DNA of 64,000 nt from Mortierella sp. BCC40632 (Eukaryota; Mortierellomycota; Mortierellomycetes; Mortierellales; Mortierellaceae). Under the pieces are notes generated by a model, which had not been told where the DNA came from, did not search any database, and was given only the letters and a program-made list of their open reading frames with translations. This document shows positions 1 to 13,089 of the stretch, in pieces. The position numbers and the translations under genes are program-made. The stretch is from assembly GCA_011634665.1 (NCBI GenBank), contig WAEK01000009.1, positions 62,001 through 126,000 on the forward strand, written 5' to 3'. Numbering within the stretch: position 1 is the first letter of the stretch; each line of letters starts with the position of its first letter.

Positions 1-2850
1 TTATTTTTGCCGCCATTCTCATTCATCCCCATCCATAGACCGACAACTGGATCAGTCGTTGCACGGGCTCTGCGTGTTACGGGACAAAGCGTTGCAACTC
101 GAGCACTCACCTCTCGTGCCGTCTCACCATCCGTTTTCGCCGCTAATGCTCGCCTGTTCTCTTCAAAGGCCGCAGTTGCTGTAAAGTAGCCCATGTCTAT
201 CCCTCTGCAACGATAAAACAGTACCCTCATCTGACACCTACTCTCTCTCTCGATCTCTTTGGTGGTGCATTGCATGACCCGGGCACTCAAACCTTTTTTT
301 TTCTTCTTCTTTTTCCCTTTGTTCCTTTGGGCTTCCTGACCTTCCTCTTTATAGGAAACATCCGGGATCAGTGCAGCTACTAATGCCGACCATGACGAGG
401 CACACAAAGTTACTGTCCAAGACAACAAGGTCCATTTGAGTTGGGCGGACGGGGTCGTCAGTCGATTGTAATACCTCGCAGCAGCAGCAAAAAAAAAAAA
501 GTTTGTATCGATCTTGTTCCTTCGCCCACGTAGACTGGATGGCTCACTCAATTACCCTCCATTTACCCACGAATAGCCATTCCTTTTGGCTCCGGGACCA
601 TTGCCATTGCCCCCAATGCTATCACACTGTTACGAAGCAGCGTCTATTCAACACCTTCAAGGTAAACCCAGTCAACCTTTATTCTCTTGGAATGTGGTCA
701 GCAGAAGCGGCAGTAGAAGAAGAAGAACGAGAGAGAGTTATAACGGACATGTGCTAAATTGCACGCGGCAATGAAAAAAACGTGCCACCCATGCATATTT
801 CCTATGCAGCTTGCCCTCTGCGCAACACCCCTTTCTTTCCCCTCTTTGCCTCACATTCTCGTCTCTCTCACTCACACACCTTTCTCTCTCACTCCGTCTC
901 TCGGTAGATTCCGCGCGATGTGACACCGACATCTGCCACACTCACCCCAACGGGTGTCGACATTGTCTGTAGGTCCCACCCTTGTTCTGTATCACCTTGA
1001 CGGTCCATTAAGCCTGTTCGGCTCACGATGACCAAACGCTGAGAAAAAATATTCCAAATCCTTCTCTTTTTTCCACTCGGCAGGGGGATATGACAACCAC
1101 AAGAGCCATTTTCCTTATAGCTGGCTGAGACGCCATTCATATGATCCCAAGCTGCTGGACCCCTACCAACCGGAAGGCGCACCGTAGGTGGCATTCTTTT
1201 ACCCGAAATGGGATGACCTCAACACAACACACACACGGCAGCGAGAGGACTCTCCCTCCTCTCCCTTCTTCCCTCAATCTAATATAGGTTTTATTTTTTT
1301 GTTTCCCTGGTGATAGCAAAATCACTTGGAATAACGCCATCTCTTCAAATCTCCCCGAGATTGCCTACAAGGATATCATGGAGTCAGACAAAGGCCTTGC
1401 AGCATGGTTGAACAACATTGTAAAGGACATGTATATTTTTTTTTCTTTTCAACAAAAACTTGGTGTTTATGGATTTCTTGTCATACCTCCATTGTCCCAA
1501 CATGCAAGGAACTCTTTGATGACCAAGTCCCATGTTTCTAATTGCCTCCGTTTTCACCCTTCCGCTCTCTGTCTATCTCTATCTCTGCTCTCTTTTTATT
1601 CTCTTCTTTCTTTCTTTTTTCTTTTTCACTCTCTATCCCCATCTCCTTTGCATTTTTTTTTCTTCTTCTTTCCTTTACTAGCATGTCTACGGCTTCTCGT
1701 TTGTTAGTGGCATACCTGTCTCTCCTGAGGCAACCGAGGCTCTAGCCAACCGGATCACCTTCATTCGTGAAACTCACTATGGTATGTTGTTTTGTTCCTC
1801 CCTCCCTCCCCATCTTCCCCTTCCCCCTTCTCACCCTCTTGACCTAAAATGGCCATGCCGAATCAAAAAGCCCACCCATGGATGAAAGAAAAAAGAGTTG
1901 ACAACTTTTACTAGGTCAAAAAAAAAAACATTTTTTTTTTTTTTTTTTGTTTTTTTTCATATTCACACGCACATTATATACACTTTCTCACACTCTCACA
2001 CTTTTACCTCTCACGCGACATTCGTAGGTGGATTCTGGGATTTTACTTCGGATCTTGGACATGGAGACACTGCTTACACAGATCTTGCCCTGGGTGGCCA
2101 CACAGATACGACCTACTTTACAGATCCTGCAGGGTAAAAACAACCTCTCCAACATTTGCTTGGTCAACTATTGGACCATTTCCTCTTTCGCTATTCAACA
2201 TAGGATGCCTCAAGGGACTTTCTTTTTATTTTTTTGCTCTTGTTGTTTTTTAACACATTGTTTTCCCTCTTTCTTCTCTTGCACTATCTCCCACCTCTCT
2301 CTCTCTCTCTCTCTCTTCAAGATTGCAAATGTTCCATATGTTGTACCATGACGGAGAAGGTGGCGACAACTTGTTGGTGGATGGATTCCATTGTGCGAAT
2401 GTACTCAAGGAACAACATCCAGAATCTTACAGGACTCTTTCCACATTGGGTGTACGAGCCCACAGTGCCGGTGATGCCATGACCCATATTGTTCCTTCAC
2501 CTCGAATCAATCCCATTCTGAAGCATGACCCCACCACTCAAGAATTGATTCAAATCCGATTCAACAACGATGATCGATCCACACTCAATCATCTTGATTC
2601 TGAACAAGTAGAGCAATTCTATGAGGCCTTGTTTGATTGGAACAAGATTCTTTCGGATGAAAAGAATATGTTGTGGACTAAATTTCAACCAGGTCGAGCA
2701 GTTATTTTTGATAACTGGAGAGTTTTGCATGGACGATCCGCATTTACGGGAAAGAGAAGGATGTGTGGTGCCTATACCAACTGGGACGATTACCGATCTC
2801 GTTGGAGAACTCTGAACCACACCAAGGAAGAACTGGCCGCAAGCTTGTAG
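1..2850 (+). CDS. Trimethyllysine/gamma-butyrobetaine dioxygenase family protein, 5' partial
   Basis: Fe(II)/2-oxoglutarate dioxygenase of carnitine biosynthesis, probably mitochondrial. I read nine exons: 1-180, 355-467, 577-661, 908-968, 1084-1183, 1317-1419, 1682-1781, 2028-2133, 2322-2850; all phases agree and every intron is GT-AG, giving 458 residues within the window. The frame is open to base 1 with no ATG, so the start lies upstream. The first 60 residues are basic and Ser/Ala-rich, like a mitochondrial presequence. An N-terminal zinc-type domain reads SRFHSFWLRDHCHCPQCYH. The dioxygenase domain has the iron ligands in GGHTDTTYF (exon 8) and the distal His in RVLHGR, and ends GAYTNWDDYRSRW. 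Trimethyllysine dioxygenase and butyrobetaine dioxygenase share this layout; I lean to the former but cannot decide. It converges on the MFS gene, 354 bp away. Confidence 0.9.
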
Positions 2851-3204
2851 AAAGAAAAAGATAGGATATCCAAACAACCGGCATAGATCATACCATTTTT
2901 TTTTTTTTATTTTTTTTTTATTTCAGCCAAAGACCTCGTCGTCGTCGTCCGTAGACGAATTACATTAGATGATATATAGGTACAATATGATGCATGATGG
3001 ATGAGAGAAGGTGAATGGTTGAAATGAGTGATTTGCTAGTCTATGCGATCCGGTTTTGTGTGTGTGAGTGAGTGAGAGAGGGAGAGAGAGAGAGGGGTTG
3101 ATGCATGTGTGCGTGCGTATGTTGTGTGTGTGTGTGTATGTTTTTCTTTCTTTTCTTGGGAGATCTCCAATGACAAAAGGAAAAAGAAATCCCTCCTACT
3201 CCCT
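2851..3204. other. Convergent intergenic spacer
   Basis: Shared 3' region of the dioxygenase and the MFS gene. It holds T-rich runs near 2897-2925, a GA-rich stretch near 3065-3095 and a short (TG)n near 3123-3138. No gene is seen. Confidence 0.6.
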
Positions 3205-6200
3205 TTACACAAGTTGAACCTTGGCGGCCGCTCGACCCTCTTCTTCAACCATCATCAACTCTTGCTTTCCATGATCATAGTATTCGCTCTCAAGCTCCAT
3301 CTTTTCACCCCGAACATTCCCTTGCTCGTTCAACTCTTGCTTCTGAAAAGGAAGAACAGAAGAGTTCATACCAGACTTTTCAATCTCAACATCTGTCACC
3401 GTAGCCGTATCTTGCTCATTCTCGGCCGTCGCGGGGATACCACCTTCCTCCAATGCCGCAGACTTGGAAGGTGCATTGGAAGGTTTGACATTGGGAAGGA
3501 AAATCGCCGTCACCACAAGTCCCAGCAATGCAAAAGCCATGTCGCCCAAAAGCGCATACTTGTATCCATACATCCGCTCAGGTCCTCCTGGTCCATGGCT
3601 CTTTCCATTCAACTTTCCTGAAATAACAGTCAGGATGGCAAGTCCAAATGGTGCTCCGATCTAAGAAAGGAAAGAGAGATCCAATAGTTTCAGTCATCGT
3701 GCTCTGACTCTCTCCTATGACCTATGACAGAAACTCAAAATAAAAAAAAGCCGACCAAGGCATCAATGGGGAGGATAAGCTTACCTGAAGACCAACGTTA
3801 TAGATGGCACCGACCACACCCTGGTCATCATCTGCAGCATCTCTCAAGGCCGTAATCTGGGCTGGCAACATGACCATACCCAATCCAAAGACATTAACAA
3901 TCAACGACAAGAAAGGGAACACCCAGTACGTGCTTTTGTCTGTCACGAACGAGAACAACAAGGCCGAAACGGCAAGACAGGTGAATCCAGCAAGGATAAA
4001 GGGCTTCAGAGGCAACCTGGGCAAGAATCGACCCAAAACCGAATAGGCCACGATCGCTGTCAATCCATGTACCAAATACGAGAGAGAGGTTCGCATGACG
4101 TGATAGCCAAGGACTTCCTGGAAGATCAACGTGCTGTAATAAAGGTAACCCTGGAAAGTGGCCTGCATGATAAAGATGATGACAAAACTGACGGAAAAAG
4201 CCTTGTGCTTCCAGACGTGGAATGGCATGATCGGGTACGAGATTCTCTTTTCAATGATTCCAAAGGCGATCAACAGAACAATGCCCACACAAAGCACGGG
4301 CAATGTTTGAGGACTTGCCCAGCCCGTCTCTACACCAGCTGTAATGTAGTAGATCACACACACGATACCTAATAAAGTGACATGATACATTGTTAGTCAA
4401 ACCTGTTATGTGTGAACCAAAGGAGAGAACTTTCTTCTCGAAAGATATGGCCAAAGACAGTGCGGATGAAACTGGGTGTTGGGTGATAGCAAAGAAAAAA
4501 GAATAAAACCTTACCTGCAGTAACGGTGATGGCACCACCAAAGTCGATCTTGGGACTTTCTCCATGAAGACCAGGGACATCTGGAATGGCCACAAGTCCG
4601 AGAACAAAGAGGATGGCGCTCATGATGGCCGAAAGGAAAAAGATCCATTGCCAACCAATCGTGGACGTCAACGCGCCAGACAACAAAAGCCCAGTGACGG
4701 CACCCATGGCTATTTTACCCCATTCATCCAAGACCCAGCAAAGAAAAATCACAAAAATGGTAAGAGCGTTGGCGTCAAGCATGTTAACATCCATATGTCA
4801 ATTGCTCAGAGATGTACAAAAGGAAAAGGGAATAATTCTGCTGAGACAAGTAGCAGGACACACATACCTCCAATGGCGCCAAAGATGGACAGCGCACGCG
4901 TCCTAGCCTCACCAACAGGGTAGTTGATGGCGATCAGAGCCAGCGCCGTAGGAATCTGGGCTAAAATATATAAAAGGTTTGTGTGAACGTGACGGAGACG
5001 AGAAAGAGAGGGGAGAGAGAGAGTGAGAGAGAAAAGTAAAGAAGAGGGTGAGAAATGGCGTAGGACGAAGCAACGTACAGAAACACAGGTAAAGGAAGAA
5101 ACGCGGCAAATCCGCCCTTCCCCTCCCTCCCTCCTTTCAATAGGCCAAGCTCTTTCCCCGCGAACTTTAATCCCTGCAACAGGACCAAAGAAACCCAGAA
5201 AAAAAAATGCTCAAAAAGAGGTTGTGGACGGTAAGCATAAAAGAGCATAAAAAATGAAAACGTTGTGTTGGAAATTTAACGCCTACCTGCGGCACCAACG
5301 CCTTGGAGCGCTCTGGAGATACAGAGCATGATAGGGGACTTGGAGAAACCATTGACAAGCGAGAACACACCGAACCAGAAGAGACCGACCAGGAAGACAC
5401 GACGATGGCCAAACAAGTCTCCCCTAAAAAAAAAAAAGCAAAAGGAAAAAAAAAAAAAAAAAACCGACATGAAATGAATTAGGGGGACACAGCGGAGACA
5501 AAGGAGAATGTGGTCAGTCTTTTTGAACGCCGATTCGGACCAAGACGGGGGGCCAATTGTACCTTGCCCCCACCTCCTCCCTCTACCACCTGGGCTCAGC
5601 CGGTAACCCGAGACTTGACACACTTACCATTCGGCCTGCAATCAAGAGCAGTCTTTAGGAGAGAACGAGGAGCATAAAAGAAGAGAAGAGAGGGAATCAG
5701 GACATGAGAAGGGCATTATAGGATGAGGATGAAGAAGAAAAAAAAGGCTCTTTTTTTTTCTTTGTTTTCTACAGCTGGGTTGCCATTTTCAGATGGTTCA
5801 GGCCTGCATGTTGTTCGATCCGGAGTACGCGCGTGCAGGAGGTACTTCCTGGGTAGATCGGAGTACCGTCTTCAGTGTGCGGGGAAAACGTGGGACGCCG
5901 CCAATAAGGAAAAAAAAAAAAAAAAAAAGAATCCCTTACCCTCCGAAAGAACTATCGAGAGAAAGAGAAGCAAGGATCAACGCGGTGAGTGAGTTTAGCG
6001 CAAAAAAAGAAAAGAAGAGTCAGAAAGAGTAAGATGTGTGTATGTGAAGGCGGCATGAACACAGTGCGCAAAGGGGGTAGGGAAGGGGGAGTGGGTTAAA
6101 GCACTTAGCGACTTACAGTGCATAGGAACTGATCAACCACTGCTGCTGTTGGATCTCAAAGTTTAGCTCTAAAAAAAATAAAAAGGTTGTACAAGAAAGT

Positions 6201-6705
6201 CAGGGTCAATGCCATGGCGCCCATTCATCCCTCTCTCTCTCTCTTTTTCTTTTCTTTTCTTTTTTTTTACTCCAAACTGGGAAAGAAAAAAAATGTACTA
6301 TGGGAACGGTAAAGGATTCTTCCTCCTTTCCTTCCTTTCTGTCAAACTGGTTCTTCCATACCTTTGGCAATAGGAAGCATAGCAACAGTCATACTTGCTC
6401 CGTTGACTGAGTGCATGTGAGAGAGAATATATAAAAAAAAGGAGTCGTTGACGAGTGAGATTCGATGTTACGCCACCAAAAAAATGAATTAAAAAAAAAA
6501 AGGAGTGCGAGAGAAAGAAAAAAAAGAAGCGCTAACCAATGTCGAGGAATTGGGCGAGTGAGACGACGTAGAGCATCAGTGGTTGACAACGAAGGCAGAA
6601 CCTCTGGAAGGCAGACATAGCGGCAATGTCAACGCTCGATGGCCGCTTCACTGAAGCCTGTGGCATAGACGAGTCAGTCTCGCCTGGGGAGGAAGGAGCA
6701 AGCAT
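3205..6705 (-). CDS. Major facilitator superfamily transporter, drug:H+ antiporter type
   Basis: Proton-driven membrane exporter of the DHA2/DHA14 (EmrB/QacA-like) style; substrate unknown. Nine exons (minus strand): 6537-6705, 6362-6406, 6117-6168, 5628-5652, 5287-5423, 4868-4960, 4515-4709, 3785-4368, 3205-3660; about 585 residues. The start at 6705 gives a short hydrophilic N-terminus, then YVVSLAQFLDIVNGASM as TM1. MFS motif A reads AGRM|GDLFGHRR across exons 4 and 5, then RALQGVGAA (motif B region) and AVTGLLLSG (motif C-like). TM helices continue to exon 9, followed by an acidic, Gln/Glu-rich cytosolic tail. Two oddities: the exon 4/5 junction is one base out of frame in this sequence, and the TM2 residues usually seen between SSYAL and LLLIAGRM (about four) are missing. 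Family assignment is firm; exons 3-5 need transcript support. Confidence 0.85.
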
Positions 6706-9700
6706 TTTTTTTTTTTTTTTTTTTTGGGATCAAGCTTCAACGGGTGAGATCAAGGAGAAATGAAAAGGAAGGAAAGAGAAAGATGGGATAGAGAAAGAGA
6801 GAAGAGAGAAAGGAGAAAGGAGGCCGAGGAAGGATAGGGTGGTGAGGTGAGGCCGGAGGAAGGACAAGGTGAAGAGAAAGAAAGAAAGAGAAAAGAGAAA
6901 AAAAAAAAAAAAAAAAAGAAAGAAAGGAAGGGAAAAAAAAGGGACATATAAAAGCCAGAAAGAGAATATCTGAGATATCCCGACGGACTGCGAAAACGGC
7001 GAAGCTTATCCGGGAGTCAATGGAGGATCGGGGGGCTGAGAAAAAAAAGTATCAAATAGGTGTGAATCGTCCGTTGTTGGTCCAATGACTCCATTTTCTT
7101 ACTCTGCTCGTTCGCTCCGTCGCCTCACTTTGTCGGAGCCCATCCTGCACCACAAACAGACACATCACACATCCACGCCCACAGGACGTTCTTATTCCTG
7201 GAGCGGAGACGAGAGAAGAAGAACAACAGATGACAAAAAGGACTTACTGCGCATCTTGTTTGGAGAGGGTCCGATCTTGTACCCTCCGAGTTCAATTGTG
7301 TTTGTTGAATGTCTTTTTCAGTTTCAACAAGCCTCTCTTTCTCTCTCACTCTTTCTCTCTTTCACTCTTTCACTCTCATACTCTCTCTCTCTCTCTCAAA
7401 CTAGCTCTTGTTCTCTTTCTCCTAAGCCAGGCCACCTTATCGATATGTAATCAGAACTCCAGCCACGGATACAAGAGTTGACTTAGTCATCCAAACCGAG
7501 GCATTCCTCACTCTTTTTTTCTCTTTCTCTCTCTCTCTACCTCCTACCGTAGTAGCCTATTGCACATACACATACAAAAAAAAAAAAAAAAAAAAGGCTC
7601 ATGTGCACTCGACCTGGACCCTACAACCACAACAAAGGAGGGGGCATTCATTTTGCGTCTGCATGTCGTTTGAGATTTTGCTGTACTCTCTTGATGGCCC
7701 GCTCATTGTGATTGTCCTCCAATATCTCGAACGATCTGCAGCTCCCCTCCTGACTTTTCTCTAGTTTTTTTTTTTTTTTGAAAGAAAGAAAGAAAGAAGA
7801 AAAGCCAAGATTCAAATAGACTAGATGAAAGCAACCCCGGGTGGGGAGGGGACTCGAGCAAAAAGGAAAAAAGGGAAAAAAAAAACTGCACATCGGTCCG
7901 TGCTCATTTTGTAATTTCTCTCTCGACCTTCTTTTGATGCTTGCTCGAGTCACACATGGTGAATCCCCCTTCTCATCATGACTCTTTTTTTTTTTTTTTT
8001 CTCTCTCTCTCTCTCTCCCTATCTCTCTCTCGAGTCAAGGGCCACCTTTTTTTTTTTTTTTTTTCTTTTCTTTCTCTTCTAGAGAATGGGAGCCTTTGGG
8101 ACGCGACTCAAAAGGTCTCCTAGGACTGACTAGCGTAAAGGAAGTAACATTGTGTTAGAGACCTTTCTTTTTCTTTATCCCAGGGACAAACAGAAAAAGA
8201 AAGAAAAAAAATCTCCGTGACTTTTTTTTTTTTTTTTACTCCACATTAGAAAATTGCAAGTGTTTGCGCCAAAGAGAGAGGCTGTAACCACAAAAAGGGG
8301 GGGTCACAAATGACAGAAAAGGGAGGAAGCAAAAGGGCTAAGGAAATATCTTTTGTTGAAGCTAGAAAAAAAAAAAAAACAAACAAAAAAAAAAAAAAAA
8401 AAAAAACTTGTCTCGATTACCAACGGTTGTTCTCCAGATACATCTTATCAGTCTCACAAAAATCAACCTTGCAGCCCTCTCCCTTTTTCACCCGAATTGT
8501 AGTCCGTGGAGTGAGAGAGAGAGAGGACAGCGCCATGGCGTCAAACAGGTAGAGCTCATTGGCCAATGTTACTCTACAGCAAATTGTGCTCTCTTTGTGC
8601 TCTCCCTTTTCTCTTTCTCTCTTTTCTCTTTCAACAGCTCCCAATGTTGACTGATCTTCCTTTGGGTTAATCTGAGCTGTTAATCAACCACGGACACCGA
8701 GTTGTCTGCATCTTTTCTTGCTCTCCCACGCTCTCGGATCGACCTATCAATCTCTTTGCATCTTGACAGAAAGAAAGGAAGAAAGATAGAAAAACGCCCG
8801 ATAGGATCATTTCTCTCTCTCCCTCCAAAAAAAAAAAAAAAAAAAAAAAAAACAGCTCTCGACAAAGCCGATTTGCATTTGCCCTCTTATCGTATAGAAT
8901 GATCTCAATGTTTGCAGAAGGCAGAATCAAGGGGCGATCTTTTTAGTCTCAAGTTTTTATATATATTTTTTCCCTTTGGATGCATTCCATTAGAATACAA
9001 ATCGTCAGCATGGGATTGTCCAGAACCCGACTTACTCAAAAAGCATCAAGAAAATAAACAAGTATAATGTGATCAACTAATTCCTGTAGGGCGTCACTCC
9101 AACTTTGTATCCTTGTCTGCTTCTCTCTCTCTCTCTCTCTCTCTTACTCTTACTCCATTCTCTCCTTATCACCTCTGCATCCCGACAATAATCCTGGAGG
9201 TCATGGGTTAAGCTGATGAAACTAGAGAATCACTCTCCAGTCGTAGAAACCCGTTGGAGAGGCGCCAATATAAACCAATGGCTGCTCCCAAGATGACAAG
9301 TCAAGGATGTCTAAATTTCGATCTGCAATCGATCGCGGCCACCGCTACAACCAGCACTACGCCTACTCCTACTGGACAAACGGTAACGCCAGGAGACAAA
9401 CGACAAGGTTAGGAATAGGGGCACTGCTGTCGTAACACGAGCCAAACTCTCCGCTCTTCCAATGGTAGGCCAGCGATATCTACCACTTACCGAGGCCATT
9501 CAACATTCTAGTGCTTAGTACATTGCTGTGCAAGGACCAATTAAGATGATCCACTCCTCCTCTCTCCCCCTTGAACGTTAGATTTTACCAGAGCAATTCA
9601 GGGCGACTTTTCTCTCTCTCTCTTCCCTTTCCTCAATTTTCCAGAGCAACCTTGGGCCACAAGAGTACCCAGTACCAGTGGAGAGAGTAATCAAGGCGCA

Positions 9701-10277
9701 ATGGCATATCAAAATCCTTTGGCTAGCGACTGTCTCGTTTCACAGGGGGAGAAGGAGAAGGAGAAAGAGGTTATGAGTAATGGTGGAGCAATCTGTCCCT
9801 CCACCACGACCCTGCAATCCTTGGTCTTACTCAGAGAAAGGTACGAGGAGGACGGCGAGGAAGAGTCCTGTTCATGAAGTCCTTGACATCAAAAAACGAA
9901 CAAGTAGAGATTGAAACTACTCATAATCAGGGAGGAGGAGGAGGGGAGCATCCTTTGGGACAGACAGCAATGACGACTTTGACTGTACCATTTCATCCTC
10001 TCATCCTCCTTCATCCTCCTCTCTTCCCCCTCACACATATCCGTCAAGGATCGAGTCGAAAATCTCTTGTCTATGAAGTATTGGTTTTATTGACTCTGTA
10101 CTGTAGATAATGCATTTTGGAGTGCGATATGCAGACCCTTCCTCCAGCCTGGACGAACCCATCTTGCCCCCCTTCTCTTCTTCATCTTCTTCTCCTCAGA
10201 TGTTGAAGAGAAGAAGAAAAAAAAGAAAGAAAACAAAAGAAAAAAACAGCTAGCTCCTTTTTTTTTTTTTTTTTTTC
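6706..10277. other. Gene-poor region with coding-like islands
   Basis: About 3.6 kb without a recognisable gene. The first 250 bases upstream of the MFS start are purine-rich on the plus strand (pyrimidine-rich in the MFS sense) with a T22-type run at 6705-6725. Poly(A)/poly(T) and CT tracts recur at 7376-7400, 7576-7596, 7983-8030, 8047-8064, 8369-8406, 8827-8852, 9123-9144 and 10258-10276. Between them are stretches of complex sequence that could hold exons (7650-7750, 8415-8640 and 8690-8940 on minus; 9278-9877 on plus), but I could not assemble a supported gene model. Confidence 0.5.
9278..9877 (+). other. Unresolved coding-like island
   Basis: A 600-bp stretch with almost no homopolymer tracts, unlike its flanks. 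ATG codons at 9278 and 9310 open different frames with complex, non-repetitive peptides. Downstream, a segment ending SSSLPLE can be joined in phase across a CT-rich GT-AG interval (CCCCTTGAAC|GTTAGA to TTTTCCAG|AGCAAC) to one reading QPWATRVPSTSGESNQGAMA that runs to a stop near 9877. The 5' exon structure does not close without an in-frame stop or an implausibly short intron. It could be a small unknown gene, a pseudogene or chance. No family is recognised. Confidence 0.25.
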
Positions 10278-11784
10278 TTAAAGGTTGACAAACTTCTTCT
10301 TCTTCTGTCCAGTCTCATCCAGAAGCTCATCCACCTTGGGTGGTCGGCCATAAACAGGCTCATCCTGGTTCAAGATCTCCTTGTAGATCCTGCTTACATC
10401 CTTGTCCCAAACTTGACGGAAAAAGGTCAACCCCTTGACCGACAACTTGTACTCTGCACAAAGATCGCTCACCGTCAAGTCTCTAGAGATCTGTTCCATC
10501 TGGAGCTTGTCCTGACCTCCATTTGGCTGTTCAGCAAGCAAGACCGTGTACCGGTGGTATTCTGTGCCCTTGGGTGGGTGAGGAGGCATGTATGGGAGAA
10601 CAATGTCGACTCCCTCTGTTGCAACCTCTGTCTGGGTTGCAGACAGAGGAACATTAGCACTGAAAGCAAATAGAAATTATAAAAATAAAAAGAGTTGCAA
10701 TGGTCAGCAAACCGAGTTCCTGCTCTGTTTGTTTTCAACGGCTGACAAGCAAAAAGAAAAAAAAAAGAAAAAAGGGCATCACTTACAGCAACCAATGAAT
10801 CTGCTGCTTATAGGTCTCGTTTTCAACATCTGGCATGTCGGGATCAACGAGAGCAATGGTGTAGTACTTTGTCTCTGGGTGGAACGAGGTAACGTGAAGC
10901 TTGGGTGCCTGAATAGTCTTTCCAGGCAATAAGAACGATCCAGTCTCGAAAAAGTTGCTAGAGGGATTGGATCCAGCAGGAACCTTGGGCGAAGATCCTG
11001 GTCCGAAATCCAACTGGACATTCAAAGTGGGTGTGAAAGATGGAAGCAAATCGGGTGTGACCGACATCTGGGTGACTCTCTGTTGGATAATAGGAAGGGT
11101 GTTTCGTGTAAACTCTTTGCTCTGCATGTACCGGAAGACAGCCTTGGACATGTCGATCTGTCCATTCTTAAACTTCCATTGGATCTCAGGGTCGTTGATT
11201 TCGGAGTATGCCTCCTGCTTGAAAATCTTGTCCTTCAACGCCTCGATGTCTGCATCCCTGGTTGCTGAAGGTGCGGCTAATAAGAGAAAGAAAGAAAAAA
11301 CGACAAGGTGATATTTTGTTGTATCAAATGCAGAAAGAAGATTATTAGCATTCATGGATAAGAAACCTTTGCTTTGATCTGGCTATAGAACCCAAAGCTA
11401 CCCAAAAAAAGTCGGAACCGGGGGGGTTTCTTACCCTTGGTCAGCTGTTCCAACTTTGTCCGAAGCACTTTGATATCTGCAAGTCGCTTGACCTTGTCTT
11501 CAGCAATGACCTTCAATGCCTCATCATAGGTCTTGTTCACGCCCAAGGCAGGTGCCCGGTATGTTGCTTCCGTGGCGTTACGTGCTGCCGACTGCACCGA
11601 GAATGCACGGAGCTTCTATTTCGGGCAGAGAAGTGCAAGAAGAAGAATCAGGAGAGAAAAAAAAAAGTAGATTGAGTCGATCGCGTCCTTGCATCCGAGA
11701 CTCCTGTACTGCAGGTCATTGAAATTGGATTGTCAGGCGTACTGATGGAGATTGAATGCCTGCCCTGAGGATACGGGTGAACAT
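10278..11784 (-). CDS. MRPL35: Mitochondrial large ribosomal subunit protein mL38 (PEBP family)
   Basis: Structural protein of the mitochondrial 54S ribosomal subunit, homologous to yeast MrpL35 and human MRPL38. Four exons on minus: 11743-11784, 11435-11615, 10787-11276, 10278-10659; all GT-AG with matching phase, 364 residues, close to the family size (about 370). The 14-residue first exon (MFTRILRAGIQSPS) plus KLRAFSVQSAARNA is a good mitochondrial presequence. The middle carries a helical segment (DEALKVIAEDKVKRL), and the C-terminal half is a phosphatidylethanolamine-binding-protein fold: YYTIALVDPDMPD, then IHWLLANVPLS, then MPPHPPKGTEYHRY. These match the PEBP DPD.P and P..GTGHRY-type motifs, though the fold serves as ribosomal scaffold here. 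It diverges from RPS16. Confidence 0.93.
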
Positions 11785-13089
11785 GATGGCAATGGTAAAG
11801 TGTTGACCAGAGTGTTGAACTCCTGACATTTATTTGGACTTTTTCCGACCTGATCGCAGAGGCAAGTCACAGGAAAACAAACCCAGACCTACACTCCCTC
11901 TCCCTGTCAATTGAAAAAAGAAAAGAGATATTTCACTTCCTGTGTTTTGCAGCAATCAACTATCCCTTCCCTCAATAGCCCTGAGAGACTAAAGACACGG
12001 CCGAAAGATAGAGAACCGCCTTGTAGCCCCTAGACGTTGCAGATGCAGGCTACTCCACATGGGAACAAAGTCTCTTTTCTTACTCTCTCTCTCACTCACT
12101 CACTCTCACTCACTCTCACTCTCTCACACACACTCTCTCTCTCCCACCTTTAGAGAGACTACTTTGACCTATTTTCCTAGGTAGAGACAAACTCAAGGAG
12201 TTGATCTATGGGGGGAAGAGGACGTGATACGTAATAGACACAATAGAACAAGGCGCGTAGAACTGAAAGCTCTCTAGACCCTCTCTATAGAACGCATTTT
12301 CTCTGGGATGGTCTGCAGTTGCTGCTGCCATTGTCACTTTCTTTTTTCCTTTTCTTTTCTTCCCTTTTTTTTCCTCCTTGGAATGAGATGCCAGAACTCG
12401 TGGTTTCTCCATGAGGAGCCGAGAAGAGGGAAGCGAGAGCGAGAGAGAGAGAGAGTCTATCCTTCTAGAGAGAGAGAGAGTAAGAGAGAGCTAGAGGAGA
12501 GAGAGGAACAAATTTATCCTAAGCCACTTGAGAAGACAGCTATAGATGATTTCATTCTGGCAGAGCGATAGAACCTCCTCTTTCAACCTTTGATTGGTGA
12601 GGGGCCTAAAATATCTGTCTGCACCTCCCCCCCGAGAGATTTTTGTTATTGGGAAAAAAATATATCAGAGCGAGGACATCCATCGATACAGCCATCCATC
12701 GATCCCAGGAAACTATGCTTTACTCAGTATACAGGACCTCCCCCTCATCATCTCGATCCAGGACTCTCTTACATTCTACTTTTTCATCATCCCTCTATGC
12801 TGAACCTTTGCTGGAGGGAAGAAGGAGCGCCATAGATGTCTGACATGAGAGGAGATGGGACGAAGCAGGGTCTACAGTCGGAACATGGGAATCAGATTGA
12901 CTCTGTGGAAATCAGCAGCATCTTTTTATTACATGCGATCCACCTCGTTCTATTGATCCAGAAAAACAGGGCAAAAGAGAATCCCCGCATCCACCTACAT
13001 CGCCCCTTCCATCTGACTTTTTGGACAAGAAGAAAAAAAAATACTCATCTTTGACCCTTTTCATTCTCGTCCTTAGGCATTAATCCATC
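11785..13089. other. Divergent promoter region, mL38 / RPS16
   Basis: 1.3 kb between two divergent ribosomal protein genes. It contains CT/ACTC-rich repeats (12075-12145), a GA-rich block (12436-12500) and about 250 bp of mixed sequence before the RPS16 start that is likely its 5' leader. No ORF here resembles a gene. I see no clear TATA box. Confidence 0.55.
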
